A stretch of DNA of 64,000 nucleotides from Chitinophagaceae bacterium (lineage in GTDB: Bacteria > Bacteroidota > Bacteroidia > Chitinophagales > UBA10324), in NCBI GenBank assembly GCA_016717285.1, contig JADKFU010000003.1, positions 53,792 to 117,791 on the forward strand, in the 5' to 3' direction. The first letter of the stretch is position 1; each line of letters opens with the position of its first letter. A program made the position numbers and the translations under genes. Below are positions 9,277 through 19,134 of this stretch, piece by piece. The notes below the pieces were generated by a model. The model was not told where the DNA came from and did not search any database. It saw only the letters and a program-made list of their open reading frames with translations.

Positions 9277-9768
9277 CTTAAGAGCACCAATTTTTGATTG
9301 AATAAATCCACATCATTTCTCTCAATTTTTACTAAATATAAACCTGCTGATAAATTTTCAATGCTGATCTGTTTTACATTCAATTCGGCAGTTAACTGTT
9401 CCCGCTTTAATCTTCTGCCAGAAAGATCCTCAATGATTATAAAAGTATTAACCTGAAATGTTTCGGGACACATGATATTAATAAATGTTGCTGCTGGATT
9501 GGGATAAAGGCTAAAGTGTAAATCAGTCTCATTTGAATATTTAGGACTACTGGAAGTATCGCACAATTCTGCATCATCAAAAGTGGTAGCATCTCCGGAT
9601 AAAAATAGAAGTTCCCTGGCTTCATAGACAGCTGGACCACCCGTAAAGGGACATTGTGAAGCTATTTCTAAAAGATCATCAATCTCGGTACTACCTAACG
9701 TAAAGTCTTCAATAGCGATAGTGGATAGAAGTATACTATTTATCAATTTGCTGTTAATTGAAATAATA
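9273..9768 (-). pseudogene. 5'-truncated T9SS protein, cut by the IS21 insertion
   Basis: Only the last ~165 codons remain. 'DLLEIASQCPFTGG' followed by 'YEARELLFLSGD' is a segment often found near the end of large Bacteroidota surface proteins, and 'YPNPAATFINIM' starts a T9SS sorting domain. The frame runs into the left end of the IS at 9769; the apparent ATG at 9797 is IS sequence. The missing 5' part is not found on the far side of the IS, where an integrase fragment lies instead. Confidence 0.8.
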
Positions 9769-9814
9769 TGGAAAATCCGCGGATGTTGACCACCCAAATT
9801 CGCGGCAAACTGAC
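9769..9814. repeat. IS21 left terminal repeats
   Basis: Contains the 12-bp terminal inverted repeat and two internal subrepeats (GTTGACCACCC and CTGACCACCC separated by a CGCGGCAAA motif). It mirrors 12290-12389. Confidence 0.8.
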
Positions 9815-9878
9815 CACCCTAAGTTAAGTTGCTTGAGTTGCACTAAAAAGGTTGTTTCAGTTTGTTAAAAATAACTTT

Positions 9879-10628
9879 TTATTCGTTGTCGTCTTCTGAT
9901 TTTTTACGTTGGTTTTTTCTGAGCGATTCTCCTTTGAGTTCTATTCGTTGTGCATGATGCAGGATTCTGTCAAGTATAGCATCAGCCACAGTTTTTTCTC
10001 CAATCACTTCATACCATTGTTTGACCGGAAGCTGTGAAGTGATGATGATAGAACGTTTGCCATGCCGGTCTTCTAAAATCTCAAGCAAAGAAGTTCTGCT
10101 TGCCTGATCAAAGGGCTGTATTCCAAAATCATCCAGTATGAACAAATCCTGTTTTTCTATTTTGGCGAACTCCCTGATGGCCGAGCCATCGGCTTTCGCC
10201 ATTTTAAGTTGCGCAAATAGCCGGGTTGCATTAGCATACAATACCTTAAATCCCTGACCACAGGCCTGCTGTCCAAGTGCTGATGCTAAAAAGCTTTTAC
10301 CCGTTCCTGTAGGTCCAGTGATCAGGATATTTTCATTCTGTGTGATGTACTTACCATCTGCAAGGCGTTGGATATGATTTTTATCCAGCCCTCTTTGACT
10401 GCGGTAATCCAATTGCTCGACAGTAGCTTTATACCGGAAGCGTGCATTCTTAGTAGTTCGTTCAATGGACCGGTTGTGACGATCATCCCATTCACTGTCT
10501 ACAAGCATTGCTGTCATCTCATCGGCGGTTAACGGTTCATTTCTTTCTGCCTGCAGGCTGGTGCTAAAGGCACGGTGCATTCCATGTAAATGCATTTGTT
10601 TCATTTTGTCAAGTGTGTCTGTGTTCAT
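9879..10628 (-). CDS. istB: IS21-family helper ATPase IstB
   Basis: 249 residues, full family length. It is a DnaC-like AAA+ ATPase: Walker A G105-S112 ('GPTGTGKS'), Walker B 'LFILDDFG', sensor-1 'IITSQLP', then 'ILDRILHHAQRIEL'. IstB assembles on DNA and activates the IstA transposase. It starts 37 bases after istA ends, on the same strand. Confidence 0.95.
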   Translation of the reverse strand: MNTDTLDKMKQMHLHGMHRAFSTSLQAERNEPLTADEMTAMLVDSEWDDRHNRSIERTTKNARFRYKATVEQLDYRSQRGLDKNHIQRLADGKYITQNENILITGPTGTGKSFLASALGQQACGQGFKVLYANATRLFAQLKMAKADGSAIREFAKIEKQDLFILDDFGIQPFDQASRTSLLEILEDRHGKRSIIITSQLPVKQWYEVIGEKTVADAILDRILHHAQRIELKGESLRKNQRKKSEDDNE

Positions 10629-10665
10629 GTGATTTGGTTTTTATGATTGAGTAAAAAAATAAATG

Positions 10666-12216
10666 CTATTGGTAGTAATCGCTGCCCCTTATGTTTTGAT
10701 GTTGTGGCATCGATACTGCATCATGCTGCTCTTCAGCGCTTAATTCGTCCAACCTCCTTTCCAGTATTTGCACGATGATTGGATAATTATATATCCCATA
10801 ATCATTCGCTCTGCGACAAGCCCTGGTTAGCCGTTCACTACCTACTTTGCGAGCAAGGTTGAGAATACCTAAGCAGGATCTATAAGCTTGTTCAGGATGT
10901 TGTTTGTTTTCTATTACCCGCAGAATATACCCGGCCACTTCTTCATCAATAGCCTTTGCCTGCTCTACAAATTTTTCCGGTGTCCATTCACTTAAGTACC
11001 GGTGCGCCGATGCCAGGTGCTCTGTGATAGTAGTGTATTGATATCTGCGACCCTGCCGCAGATGAGTGGCGATCTGTTCAAATTTATAATAGACGTCAAT
11101 ACGTACAGGCGTGAAAAGCATTTTTACTTTCTTGCCGATAAAGCGATAAGGCACACTGTAATAATGTTTATCGGCAGCAAGACAGACATGGCCATTCTTC
11201 ATGACCGTTGCAATGTGTTGTTGCTTAAACTGGTATCGATAAACCGGTAATGGTTGCAGGGTTTCTTTCTCAACTTCCTCAAAGTGCATGCGCCTGCTGT
11301 AATCACGTCCCTGCAACAGTGCATTGTTTAACAACTCCAAAGCTTCGCCGATAGCAATGTTGAGCGATTCAATCGTGAAATAGGTGTGTGTGCTGATGAG
11401 CGCATAGATGCGCGAGTAAATAATTTTAACCATCCCTTCCACCAATGATTTATCCTTTGGCCGGTAAACTCTTGCAGGAAGTATCGAAGTACCATAGTGT
11501 TCAGCAAAGTCAGCAAACAGTTCATTGATCGTCGGCTCATATTTACTGCTTTTGGTAACGGCTGATTTAAGATTGTCCGGAACAATAGCTGCTGGTACAC
11601 CACCAAAATACCGGAGTGCATTTTCACAGGCTCCGATAAAATCTTCCCTGCGTTGAGTGGTTACTGCTTCTACATAGGTCAGCTGGCTACAACCCAGTAT
11701 GGCAACAAATACTTCTACGTCCTGAACCTCGCCAGTTTCCTGATCGGTGATGCTTAGTTTTTCTCCGGCAAAATCTATGTACATCTTATCACCGGCTTTA
11801 TGCTCCATATGCATCACCGGCTTAGCACGTCCGGTATAATCCGTAAAGTATTTATGGAAACATGTATGCTGATATCCTCCCGGGTGCGCCTGCAGGTACT
11901 GTCGCCATAGCATCCTGATCGTTACGCCCTTTTTCTTAAATCGCTTCTCCAGGTCGGGAAGCATTTGTTGTAGTACTTCATACCGCTGATCCTTACCTAC
12001 TGTTTCTACGGAACCAAACAGCACTTCTAATTCTGTATCAGACATACTGCTGAGCAGATCATAAGTGATCTTCTCGCTGATAAACCTGCGGATATATTTT
12101 TTAACCGTATTACGCGATGCTCCCGTCTGTTCACTGATTTGTACTTTACTCTTGCCTTGAGTAAATAAACGCAGGATCTGTCTTATCTTGGACATTAGAA
12201 TTGTTTTATTAGCCAT
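10666..12216 (-). CDS. istA: IS21-family transposase IstA
   Basis: 516 residues. The N-terminal helix-turn-helix ('QISEQTGASRNTVKKYI', about residues 28-45) binds the subterminal repeats. A DDE integrase core follows, with 'MYIDFAGEKL' (first Asp), 'VPDNLKSAV' (second Asp) and an 'SLVEGMVKIIYSRIY' segment carrying the Glu. A beta-barrel C-terminal domain ends the protein. The frame is intact, so the copy may be active. Confidence 0.95.
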   Translation of the reverse strand: MANKTILMSKIRQILRLFTQGKSKVQISEQTGASRNTVKKYIRRFISEKITYDLLSSMSDTELEVLFGSVETVGKDQRYEVLQQMLPDLEKRFKKKGVTIRMLWRQYLQAHPGGYQHTCFHKYFTDYTGRAKPVMHMEHKAGDKMYIDFAGEKLSITDQETGEVQDVEVFVAILGCSQLTYVEAVTTQRREDFIGACENALRYFGGVPAAIVPDNLKSAVTKSSKYEPTINELFADFAEHYGTSILPARVYRPKDKSLVEGMVKIIYSRIYALISTHTYFTIESLNIAIGEALELLNNALLQGRDYSRRMHFEEVEKETLQPLPVYRYQFKQQHIATVMKNGHVCLAADKHYYSVPYRFIGKKVKMLFTPVRIDVYYKFEQIATHLRQGRRYQYTTITEHLASAHRYLSEWTPEKFVEQAKAIDEEVAGYILRVIENKQHPEQAYRSCLGILNLARKVGSERLTRACRRANDYGIYNYPIIVQILERRLDELSAEEQHDAVSMPQHQNIRGSDYYQ

Positions 12217-12289
12217 CTGTCAGAGGGGTTTGGTACCCAACCTCCAACATTTGAAACCATTAAAACAACCTTTCTTATGTGCAGCTTAA

Positions 12290-12389
12290 GGGGTGGTCAA
12301 TTTGCCGCGGATTCAGGTGGTCAGTTTGCCGCGGATTTGCCTGGTCAGCTTGTCGCGGATTCACGTGGTCAGTATCAGCGGATTTTCCA
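12290..12389. repeat. IS21 right terminal repeats
   Basis: Four tandem copies of a ~20-23-bp motif (GGTGGTCA followed by GCCGCGGATT variants), ending in the inverse of TGGAAAATCCGC at 12378-12389. Confidence 0.85.
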
Positions 12390-12721
12390 GCTTCATCGGC
12401 AAATGCAAAAAAATCAGTGGGTTTCCGACCGTATATCTTTTCCTTAAGTTGTCGTGTAGTAAGAGACTTGGAAACAGTTTCATGTTCAAATACCTGGTCC
12501 TGCAATTCGGTAAATTTATTCGATATGTAAGAATTAAGTCGGTTGCTATTTGGAAAACCGGACTTCACTTTTTTGTTTTTCTCATCCCAGAATTTACTTG
12601 GAACCAATACACCGGTGGAGATATAATTGATCTTTCGATCCTTTATAATGCGCAGATGTATTGGAGCTGCCTGATCTGCATTGAGTTTATCTTTTCTAAA
12701 TATTACAGAGACACTTGACAT
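12390..12721 (-). pseudogene. N-terminal fragment of a Bacteroidota tyrosine integrase
   Basis: About 110 codons from the ATG at 12721-12719, starting 'MSSVSVIFRKDKLN'. It has the Arm DNA-binding domain typical of Bacteroidota phage/ICE integrases ('PIHLRIIKDRKINYISTG', 'KFWDEKNKKVKSG'). The frame enters the IS at 12389 and reads on into IS repeats, so the core-binding and catalytic domains are lost. It reads inward from attR, the normal place for an integrase. Confidence 0.85.
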
Positions 12722-12889
12722 AAAATGATGGTTTTGTTCACTGTAAGATAAGGCAAAAAACAAGAAATGGGGTAAACATTTTCAACATTTTACTAACATT
12801 GCATACAACGTTTTTCAATTTATAAATACATAAAACACTGATTTACAGGTAAAACAAAGTAAAGGAAAGAAAATTAAAGAAATAGAAGT

Positions 12890-12906
12890 AGTCTCTGCGA
12901 GGACAC
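12890..12906. repeat. attR: 17-bp direct repeat of the tRNA-Lys 3' end
   Basis: Exact copy of 5608-5624, marking the right end of the integrated element. Bases 12907-13325 beyond it contain no recognisable gene or RNA. Confidence 0.85.
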
Positions 12907-13325
12907 CTTTTCCGGTTTTGTTTTACAACATTGACAAACTCGTGTATGTAGGGTTATGTTTCCTAAAAATGGGGCTGCACCATTTGCTTTCACATAATTG
13001 AAAGGCTTCCTTAAATAACATCTTCTTTATCAGTCCAAAATTTCCCTCGCTGCATTTTTGCGCCGCCAGGTCAGAACCGCTGCTATTGATATCAATTCAT
13101 ACTAACCTTACTATTCAAACTTTTTATGCAACGGTTACCCGATTTAAAGTAACTTTATTCAGACATCCCTTTATTGTCCATAAATATAAAAGACGGGTGC
13201 GTATTTAAGAGAAGATGGCTTCGTTTTTTCTTTGTCACAATAAATACAACGTGAATTGTAAAAGGTGAATTTTGGCAACAAGAAATAGCGAGAGAGCATG
13301 GACATTTGATAATACAACTGATGAC

Positions 13326-13886
13326 ATGAGAATATACATCAAAAATATGGTCAGTCTCCGGTGTAAAATGATTGTGGAGGCAGAATTAAAAAGGCTAAAA
13401 ATTAAGCATGCAGTTGTTGAATTGGGCGAGGTAGATATCATGCAACCGCTTTCAGACAGCAAGCGATATCTTTTGAAAACAGTTTTACAATTGTCAGGTC
13501 TTGAATTAATGGACGATAAAAAAGCAATCTTAGTAGAGCGGATAAAAAGTATCATCATAGAGATGGTGCATTATTCAGATGAGTTGCCCAGGGAAATGTT
13601 TTCTTCGTTTTTAACTGCGAAACTCCATTATAATTATAGTTTTCTGTCAAATCTTTTTTCGGAAGTGAAAGGAACTACTATAGAGCAGTTTATCATTTTA
13701 CATAGGATTGAAAGAGTGAAGGAATTTATTCTTTATAATGAACTGAACCTGACGCAGATTGCGGATAAAATGCATTATAGCAGCGTCGCCCATTTATCCA
13801 ATCAGTTTAAGAAAGTGACCGGCCTTACCCCTTCCTTTTTTAAATCGCTTAAGAATAAAAGACGGACGGTGCTGGAAAGCCTGTAG
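13326..13886 (+). CDS. AraC-family regulator with HMA-like N-terminal domain
   Basis: 186 residues from the ATG at 13326; an upstream in-frame ATG at 13272 would add 18 atypical residues. The N-terminus 'MRIYIKNMVSLRCKM' resembles the heavy-metal-associated fold found in a common Bacteroidota AraC group, but the first Cys of the usual M-x-C-x-x-C pair is Ser here. The C-terminal ~100 residues carry the AraC double HTH ('LTQIADKMHYSSVAHLSNQFKKVTG'-type, seen in pieces). Likely a transcription factor; the target is unknown. It stands alone. Confidence 0.85.
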   Translation: MRIYIKNMVSLRCKMIVEAELKRLKIKHAVVELGEVDIMQPLSDSKRYLLKTVLQLSGLELMDDKKAILVERIKSIIIEMVHYSDELPREMFSSFLTAKLHYNYSFLSNLFSEVKGTTIEQFIILHRIERVKEFILYNELNLTQIADKMHYSSVAHLSNQFKKVTGLTPSFFKSLKNKRRTVLESL

Positions 13887-14101
13887 TCGTTTTGCATTGA
13901 TGAGTGAGGTGCTGAAACTCCGTTATGCCCCATTGGATAATTTCTCCAACACCAATAGACTATACTATTTGGTTACACCTTATAATAAATATTCATATAG
14001 TAATCATGTAACTTAAATATTAAATTGTGTAACGAGTATATGTTTATATTTATTCAACTTTGTTAAGTGAAAAATTAATCTAATCATTAAACCCACTTAA
14101 C

Positions 14102-15775
14102 ATGAAAATTAATTTACCGTATTATTTATCCGGCCTTCTAATGTTGGCAATGCTGAATACCAGCTCAGGACAAGCGCCTCCTCTTGGTTTAACTTCCAGT
14201 TTCGCACTGTTCACAGCGGTAGGAGCTTTTTCAAATGATGGAACATCTGCTGTAACAGGAGATATAGGAACAAATGTGGGTGCTTTCAGCGGATTTCCTC
14301 CAGGCATTGTAATTGGACAAATACATGTAGCGGATGATATTTCAGCGCAGGCTGCAGCCGATGTGGATGTTGCATACAGTTTTATGGGAGGAATTACCTG
14401 TGGTGAAGTGATTGGTACCACTATGGGAGGTGGACAGGTTCTTGGCCCAAATGTATACTGTCTTGGTGCCGCTTCCACCATCAATGGTGATTTGTTGTTA
14501 GATGGACAGTGTAATCCTGATGCGCTTTTCATTTTTAAAATTGATGGCGCTTTGTCTACCACTGTATTTTCCAGGGTTATCCTCATCAATTCCGCTTCGT
14601 TGTGCAATGTTTGGTGGCAGGTAAACGGAGCAGTTTCTCTTGGAGAAAATTCAGTTTTCAGGGGTAACATTCTAGCAAACGGCGCTATCAGCTTGCTGGA
14701 AGCCTCTTCACTTTTTGGGAGAGGACTTTCACGTGCAGGAGCAATTGCATTGCATAACAACGTTGTGAATATGGATATGCAGCCGAGTGCTTCCCTCATT
14801 TTTGCAAATGGTCCTACCACTTTATGCAATGGTGAAACCGTGATGCTTTCAGGAAATTGTGGTGGCACCTGGAGCAATGGTGAAACCACTGCAACTATCA
14901 CTGTAAGTGCAGGTGGCGATTACTTTGTAACCAACAGCAATGGCTGCGGCAGCGCTACTTCCAATGTGATCAATGTTACCACCTGCACAATATGCAGCCT
15001 TACAGTAAATGCAGGGGCAGATGTTTTCAAGTGCCATGGTAAATCCATTCAGCTCAGTGCAACAAGTGATGATCCAACTGCTATATACAGTTGGTCGCCT
15101 ACAGAAGGGTTGGACGACCCCAATATTGCCAATCCAACTACCAGCGTAACGCACACAACAACATATACCGTTACAGCTACCGCTGCAAATGGATGTACAG
15201 CGACTGATGAGGTTACGGTCACTGTGTATGATCTGGTAAAGGCCAAAATTAAAATCAAAAGCAACACTGCAAGTTGTGCTGCGCCTTGTGTGAAACTAGC
15301 AACTCATTCCAATGATAATTACGTTTATACCTGGCGGTATAATAATGCTGACGCTACAGTTGGTAACATCCATTCTCATACCTATTGTGCCTGTGAGTCA
15401 GGAACGTATTCAGTGTATGTAACGGATACATCGTCCGGCTGTATGCACCATTCGAAAAAGATTGAAATTATTATTGCACCAAAGATGCAGGATGCTGATC
15501 AGATTACAACGGATCACGAAATACAAATCAATGCCTGGCCCAACCCTGCCAACAACAACCTGAATGTTTCAATACAGAACGCAAGGGAAGGTGTGGTAAC
15601 TGTGCAGTTACTTGATATGCTCGGAAGAGTGCTACAGGTTGTCCATCTGAATGGCGATGATATTAGTACCAATGAAACGATCAGCTTCAACCTGGAGCAG
15701 TTGCTTGCAGGAATGTACTTTGTAAGAATAACCAACGGAGACTTTAACGCAGAGCAAAAAGTGATTAAGAATTAG
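14102..15775 (+). CDS. DUF3494 ice-binding-like secreted protein with T9SS sorting domain
   Basis: 557 residues. A signal peptide (residues ~1-24) is followed by a DUF3494 beta-solenoid (~25-225) with 'AVTGDIGTNVGAFSGFPPG', 'LFIFKIDGALST' and 'NSVFRGNILANGAISL' segments. DUF3494 proteins bind ice or, in many mesophiles, act as adhesin-like surface proteins. Two or three PKD/Ig-like repeats with Cys follow ('GTWSNGETTATITVSAGG', 'YSWSPTEGL'), then a T9SS sorting domain from 'AWPNPANNNLNV'. It is exported to the surface and probably monocistronic, with the strong hairpin at 15861-15893 behind it. Confidence 0.9.
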   Translation: MKINLPYYLSGLLMLAMLNTSSGQAPPLGLTSSFALFTAVGAFSNDGTSAVTGDIGTNVGAFSGFPPGIVIGQIHVADDISAQAAADVDVAYSFMGGITCGEVIGTTMGGGQVLGPNVYCLGAASTINGDLLLDGQCNPDALFIFKIDGALSTTVFSRVILINSASLCNVWWQVNGAVSLGENSVFRGNILANGAISLLEASSLFGRGLSRAGAIALHNNVVNMDMQPSASLIFANGPTTLCNGETVMLSGNCGGTWSNGETTATITVSAGGDYFVTNSNGCGSATSNVINVTTCTICSLTVNAGADVFKCHGKSIQLSATSDDPTAIYSWSPTEGLDDPNIANPTTSVTHTTTYTVTATAANGCTATDEVTVTVYDLVKAKIKIKSNTASCAAPCVKLATHSNDNYVYTWRYNNADATVGNIHSHTYCACESGTYSVYVTDTSSGCMHHSKKIEIIIAPKMQDADQITTDHEIQINAWPNPANNNLNVSIQNAREGVVTVQLLDMLGRVLQVVHLNGDDISTNETISFNLEQLLAGMYFVRITNGDFNAEQKVIKN

Positions 15776-15860
15776 GAATTGAGATTTGATTATAATCAGT
15801 ATGATTATTGACCATTGACAAACTACTAATGACTTATGACTAAATGACCAATGACCAAAG
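15776..15860. repeat. Short TGACTAA/ATGACCA-type degenerate repeats
   Basis: Between the stop and the terminator lie runs of 7-9-base near-repeats built around ATGACC, TTGACC and ATGACT. The same kind of text recurs at 37470-37530, 45613-45735 and 56651-56800. Confidence 0.55.
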
Positions 15861-15893
15861 AAAGAGAGTTGCTTTTCGAAGCAACTCTCTTTT
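15861..15893. terminator. Bidirectional Rho-independent terminator
   Basis: A stem of 13-14 bp (15861-15874 with 15879-15893) with a TTCG tetraloop. A-run on the left and T-run on the right let it serve the plus-strand DUF3494 gene and the convergent minus-strand DUF5686 gene. Confidence 0.9.
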
Positions 15894-15919
15894 TTGTTAT
15901 AAGTAATGCTTTACAGACA

Positions 15920-18343
15920 CTATTTGAAGTTATACGACCAACTCAGTTTAAAGGCAAGGTTATCAAACACATTGCTGAATGCATAAGGACCGTATCTGTA
16001 GAACACTCCACCACCTGCATTAAACCGAACGATGTTAAAAAATTTCTTTCCAAAGATATTGTTGATCATCAGGCCCGATTCAAAATACCCTTTATTCATG
16101 CTGATTGCTGCAGTATTCAGATGAACTTCAGGATGTGATAAAGTGCCCCAGCCGATATTGGTAACGAAAACAAAGTTGGGTTGAAATTTTCCCCACCGGA
16201 TCACATTGCTTTGAAAATCCTGACGGAAATAAAAAGAAGCAAAGCCATCATCAATGAATTCATTCGAGCGCATGGTTTGAAAACTGTTAGCAGAAAATAA
16301 TCCAAGAAATGCAAAATTCGACCTGCCGCTGAACAGATCCGTTGCAGGAATGGAATGATTCACCCAGCCACCTTCGAGGGCGATGGAAGTAATACCAATG
16401 GATTTGGTAGGAAATGAATAACTGAATTTCCCTTCGTATTTGGTATAGGTGAATTCACCATTCAGAAATCCATTAATACCCTGTGTTATCTGTAGCCATA
16501 CGGTTGGATAACCCATGTTGATCCAGTAATACCGGTCGAGCGATTGTATAATGCGCTCTTTATAAGAAAAGCGCGCCGAGGCTTTAAATCCGGCAAAGTC
16601 AAATTGATTCTGTAAAACCGGATCGCCTGAATCAGTATTTACAAACTGGTAAAAGTCAGTGGGCTTTTTATTTACATCAAAAGCTGTAAGCTCAAGATTT
16701 ACATATTTGCGTATTCGTGAAGTAAAAGCAATTTCCCTCCGGTCAACAAAATCAAAATTAGAGATCGTATAGCTTCTTAAATTTTCATTGTTCCCAAAAT
16801 AACTTCCCTGGAAATAATGTGTCCCGCCCCGTTCTTCATAGGTACGGTCATAATTCAACCTTAGCTTTATATTTTTCGGGTAATACAATTTCCATTCAAA
16901 AAAGCCACCGTATTTCCAAATCTCATCACGAAGACCATATCCGGCAAAAGCTCCTATCTTAAACTTTCTCATCAGGTCGCTGTTTGTTTCAAGTCCCATT
17001 CCCAAACGAACTCCTTCCTGCCTGTTGAATTTTAACACGTTGTACAACTGAATACTTACATAAGGCAATTTTAAATTTCCATCCTGCAATGAACTTAAGA
17101 CGCTCAGCTTATTATCGAAATTGTTCTTTTTCCCTACGCTGTCGAGCATGTTATAAGTAACTTTCTCTTTTGCGGAAAGCGTATCAGTCCGTTGCGCTAC
17201 CCAATAGTCATTGGGTTTAGTCGCGGCATCTTTAAGTATATCAATGCCCACACCATCAAAATCCTTTTTAGTGAGCGGAGGATTGATGTCCGCCTCCTTG
17301 ATGTTCGTTGTTCCTGACATGCTTACTTTCAATCCTTCAATTGCAAATTTTTTAAACCCGATGTCTGTGTTGATTTGTGAAATAAACCAATGCACAGAAT
17401 CGGCCTTTGCATATCGTTGTTCGATTTTGACAAACATACTTGCAAGCGAGGTATCCGATGGTTCTGCTACCACACGCTGTATCGCGTATCCATCCGTATT
17501 GATTTCCAGCATTCCTTTCAGCGAAGTGAAATGCTTTCCTCTCGCCGGATTGTAAGTCATAACAAATACCGTATCGCTCCCTGAATAAATGGTATCAGTG
17601 ATATTGAAGAAATATTTTTCCCAGCTATTCGGGCTGATCGGATTTACGAAATCTGTAGCAGCAATATTGATGAATGGCTTGTAAAAATTAGTGGTTTGAA
17701 ACTCTGAGGTGAGTACTGTAAAATTCGGATTCTGCAATCCTGACACTTTCTGTGCAATCACCAATTCCTTGGTGAGATCAGGTGCAAGATGGGTGCGTTT
17801 TACTACAGATTCCATAATCAAAAGGTGATTGCTATCGAGATACTTAAACAATTTTGTGTGCAGCGAATCTTTCACGGCACCGGAATCCGGAATACCTGAT
17901 ACTACAAATTTTTCATAGGCCGTATACGCGTAGGAATTCAAATTAGCATAGTTATTTAGCTCACGGTTTTTTACGGCTGCTCTTATTATTCTGTTGGCTG
18001 GATTTTCTCCAGCCAGCACCGTCACGTTTTCCAGCTCCTGCTCTTGTGCAATCATAAAAACATTCAACCATTCATTCCTGTCTGTTGCATTGAATAAAAT
18101 TCGTTGGGGCTTATAACCAACGAAACTAAACGTCAATGATGTAATTGGTTTTAGCGATTTAATTGCAAAATGACCCGTGGAATCCGCGCTTATGCCGGTT
18201 GTATTGTTGTCGTTAATTATTATGGTGGCGTAGGGAATTGGAAGATTGCTTGCAGAGTCCGCCACAAAACCCTGAAGTGTGGTAATCTGAGCCCTTAGCA
18301 AAGCAGGGAGCAGCACGAGAAGTATGAAGAGTATTTTTTTCAA
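15920..18343 (-). CDS. DUF5686 / carboxypeptidase-regulatory-like outer-membrane protein
   Basis: 807 residues. Signal peptide (1-18), then a CarboxypepD_reg-like beta domain (~20-105: 'LQGFVADSASNLPIPYATIII', read in parts, then 'FSFVGYKPQ'). The rest matches the DUF5686 family, which ends in an outer-membrane barrel with Tyr/Phe-rich strands and terminates in an aromatic ('LSWSYNFK'). These proteins are widespread in Bacteroidota outer membranes and their job is unsettled. It shares a terminator with the convergent ice-binding-like gene. Confidence 0.85.
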   Translation of the reverse strand: MKKILFILLVLLPALLRAQITTLQGFVADSASNLPIPYATIIINDNNTTGISADSTGHFAIKSLKPITSLTFSFVGYKPQRILFNATDRNEWLNVFMIAQEQELENVTVLAGENPANRIIRAAVKNRELNNYANLNSYAYTAYEKFVVSGIPDSGAVKDSLHTKLFKYLDSNHLLIMESVVKRTHLAPDLTKELVIAQKVSGLQNPNFTVLTSEFQTTNFYKPFINIAATDFVNPISPNSWEKYFFNITDTIYSGSDTVFVMTYNPARGKHFTSLKGMLEINTDGYAIQRVVAEPSDTSLASMFVKIEQRYAKADSVHWFISQINTDIGFKKFAIEGLKVSMSGTTNIKEADINPPLTKKDFDGVGIDILKDAATKPNDYWVAQRTDTLSAKEKVTYNMLDSVGKKNNFDNKLSVLSSLQDGNLKLPYVSIQLYNVLKFNRQEGVRLGMGLETNSDLMRKFKIGAFAGYGLRDEIWKYGGFFEWKLYYPKNIKLRLNYDRTYEERGGTHYFQGSYFGNNENLRSYTISNFDFVDRREIAFTSRIRKYVNLELTAFDVNKKPTDFYQFVNTDSGDPVLQNQFDFAGFKASARFSYKERIIQSLDRYYWINMGYPTVWLQITQGINGFLNGEFTYTKYEGKFSYSFPTKSIGITSIALEGGWVNHSIPATDLFSGRSNFAFLGLFSANSFQTMRSNEFIDDGFASFYFRQDFQSNVIRWGKFQPNFVFVTNIGWGTLSHPEVHLNTAAISMNKGYFESGLMINNIFGKKFFNIVRFNAGGGVFYRYGPYAFSNVFDNLAFKLSWSYNFK

Positions 18344-18530
18344 AAAGTTACGCCGTTATAATTTTCCGGCATTTGAAAAGCTCGGGGTGCAGGCAAAGAT
18401 ACTACTACGATGTAACATGGAATAAATTCCAACTCTTATGAAGTCTGTTGAATTAATTGCCATGGAGGTACGAAAGAACACAGAAAAAATTTCCGTGCAT
18501 TACGTGCTTCCGTGGCAATTTGAATGATTT

Positions 18531-18953
18531 CTATCTGAATTTTCTTTCACCTTCCGTGATTTGTAAATCATTGATGCTGGCAAACCGCTTTTGCATATAA
18601 CCGTTTTCATCAAACTCCCACATCTCATTTCCATAACTGCGAAACCATTGGCCTGCTGTATCATGCCATTCATATTCAAAACGTACGGCCATCCTGTTGT
18701 CTTTAAAACCCCACAGTTCTTTTTTGAGCTTATAGTCCAACTCCTTATCCCATTTGCGTTTCAGGAATGCTTTCACTTCTTCCCTGCCACGAATAAATTC
18801 TGTCCGGTTTCTCCATTCAGTGTCGGGCGTATATGCCATCGCTACTTTTTCAGGATCTTTTGTATTCCATGCATCTTCAGCAGCCTGCACTTTCTGCAGG
18901 GCGGTTTCCATCGTAAAGGGCGGAACAGGGAAGCGTTTGTTTTCCATACTCAT
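18531..18953 (-). CDS. DUF1348 / NTF2-like protein
   Basis: About 140 residues. I chose the internal start 'MSMENKRFPVPPFT' (18953); 18968 is also in frame. 'AEDAWNTKDPEKVAMAYTPDTEWRNR' (in parts) and 'VRFEYEWHDTAGQWFRSYGNEMWEF' (in parts) match the DUF1348 branch of the NTF2-like (SnoaL) fold, often annotated as a nuclear-transport-factor-2 family protein. Function unknown, cytoplasmic, no evident operon. Confidence 0.85.
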   Translation of the reverse strand: MSMENKRFPVPPFTMETALQKVQAAEDAWNTKDPEKVAMAYTPDTEWRNRTEFIRGREEVKAFLKRKWDKELDYKLKKELWGFKDNRMAVRFEYEWHDTAGQWFRSYGNEMWEFDENGYMQKRFASINDLQITEGERKFR

Positions 18954-19134
18954 TTGCTTTGAATGCAAATATAATTGTGACAGAAGTACCGCCGCTCTTT
19001 TTTTCAGTTAGTGTAATCGAATAAATACGAGCAGGACGTGGCTGGTTTGCGTCTGCTGCAAAAAAAACAAACGGATACTGTTCCATTTCAGGGTTCGTTA
19101 ATTGCTACTTTCACCATCATTTTTCCTGCTTTGG

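Larger units (their letters stand above)
9769..12389 (-). mobile_element. IS21-family insertion sequence (2.62 kb)
   Basis: Two minus-strand genes, istA then istB. Both ends begin with TGGAAAATCCGC in inverted orientation and carry several copies of a 'GACCACC...CCGCGGCAAA' motif, four on the right and two on the left: the multiple transposase-binding sites typical of IS21. No target duplication is visible: the 8 bases left of 9769 (GAAATAAT, A) do not match those right of 12389. The two flanks belong to different broken genes. Confidence 0.9.

Noticed and set aside
9784..12377. Alternative IS21 ends giving a 5-bp GCGGA duplication
   Set aside because: The sequences outside these ends (TGGAAAATCCGC on both sides, inverted) also match, so they belong to the IS and the apparent duplication is part of the terminal repeats.
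14122..14901. A 259-codon minus-strand frame
   Set aside because: Antisense shadow of the DUF3494 gene; low-complexity composition and no motif.
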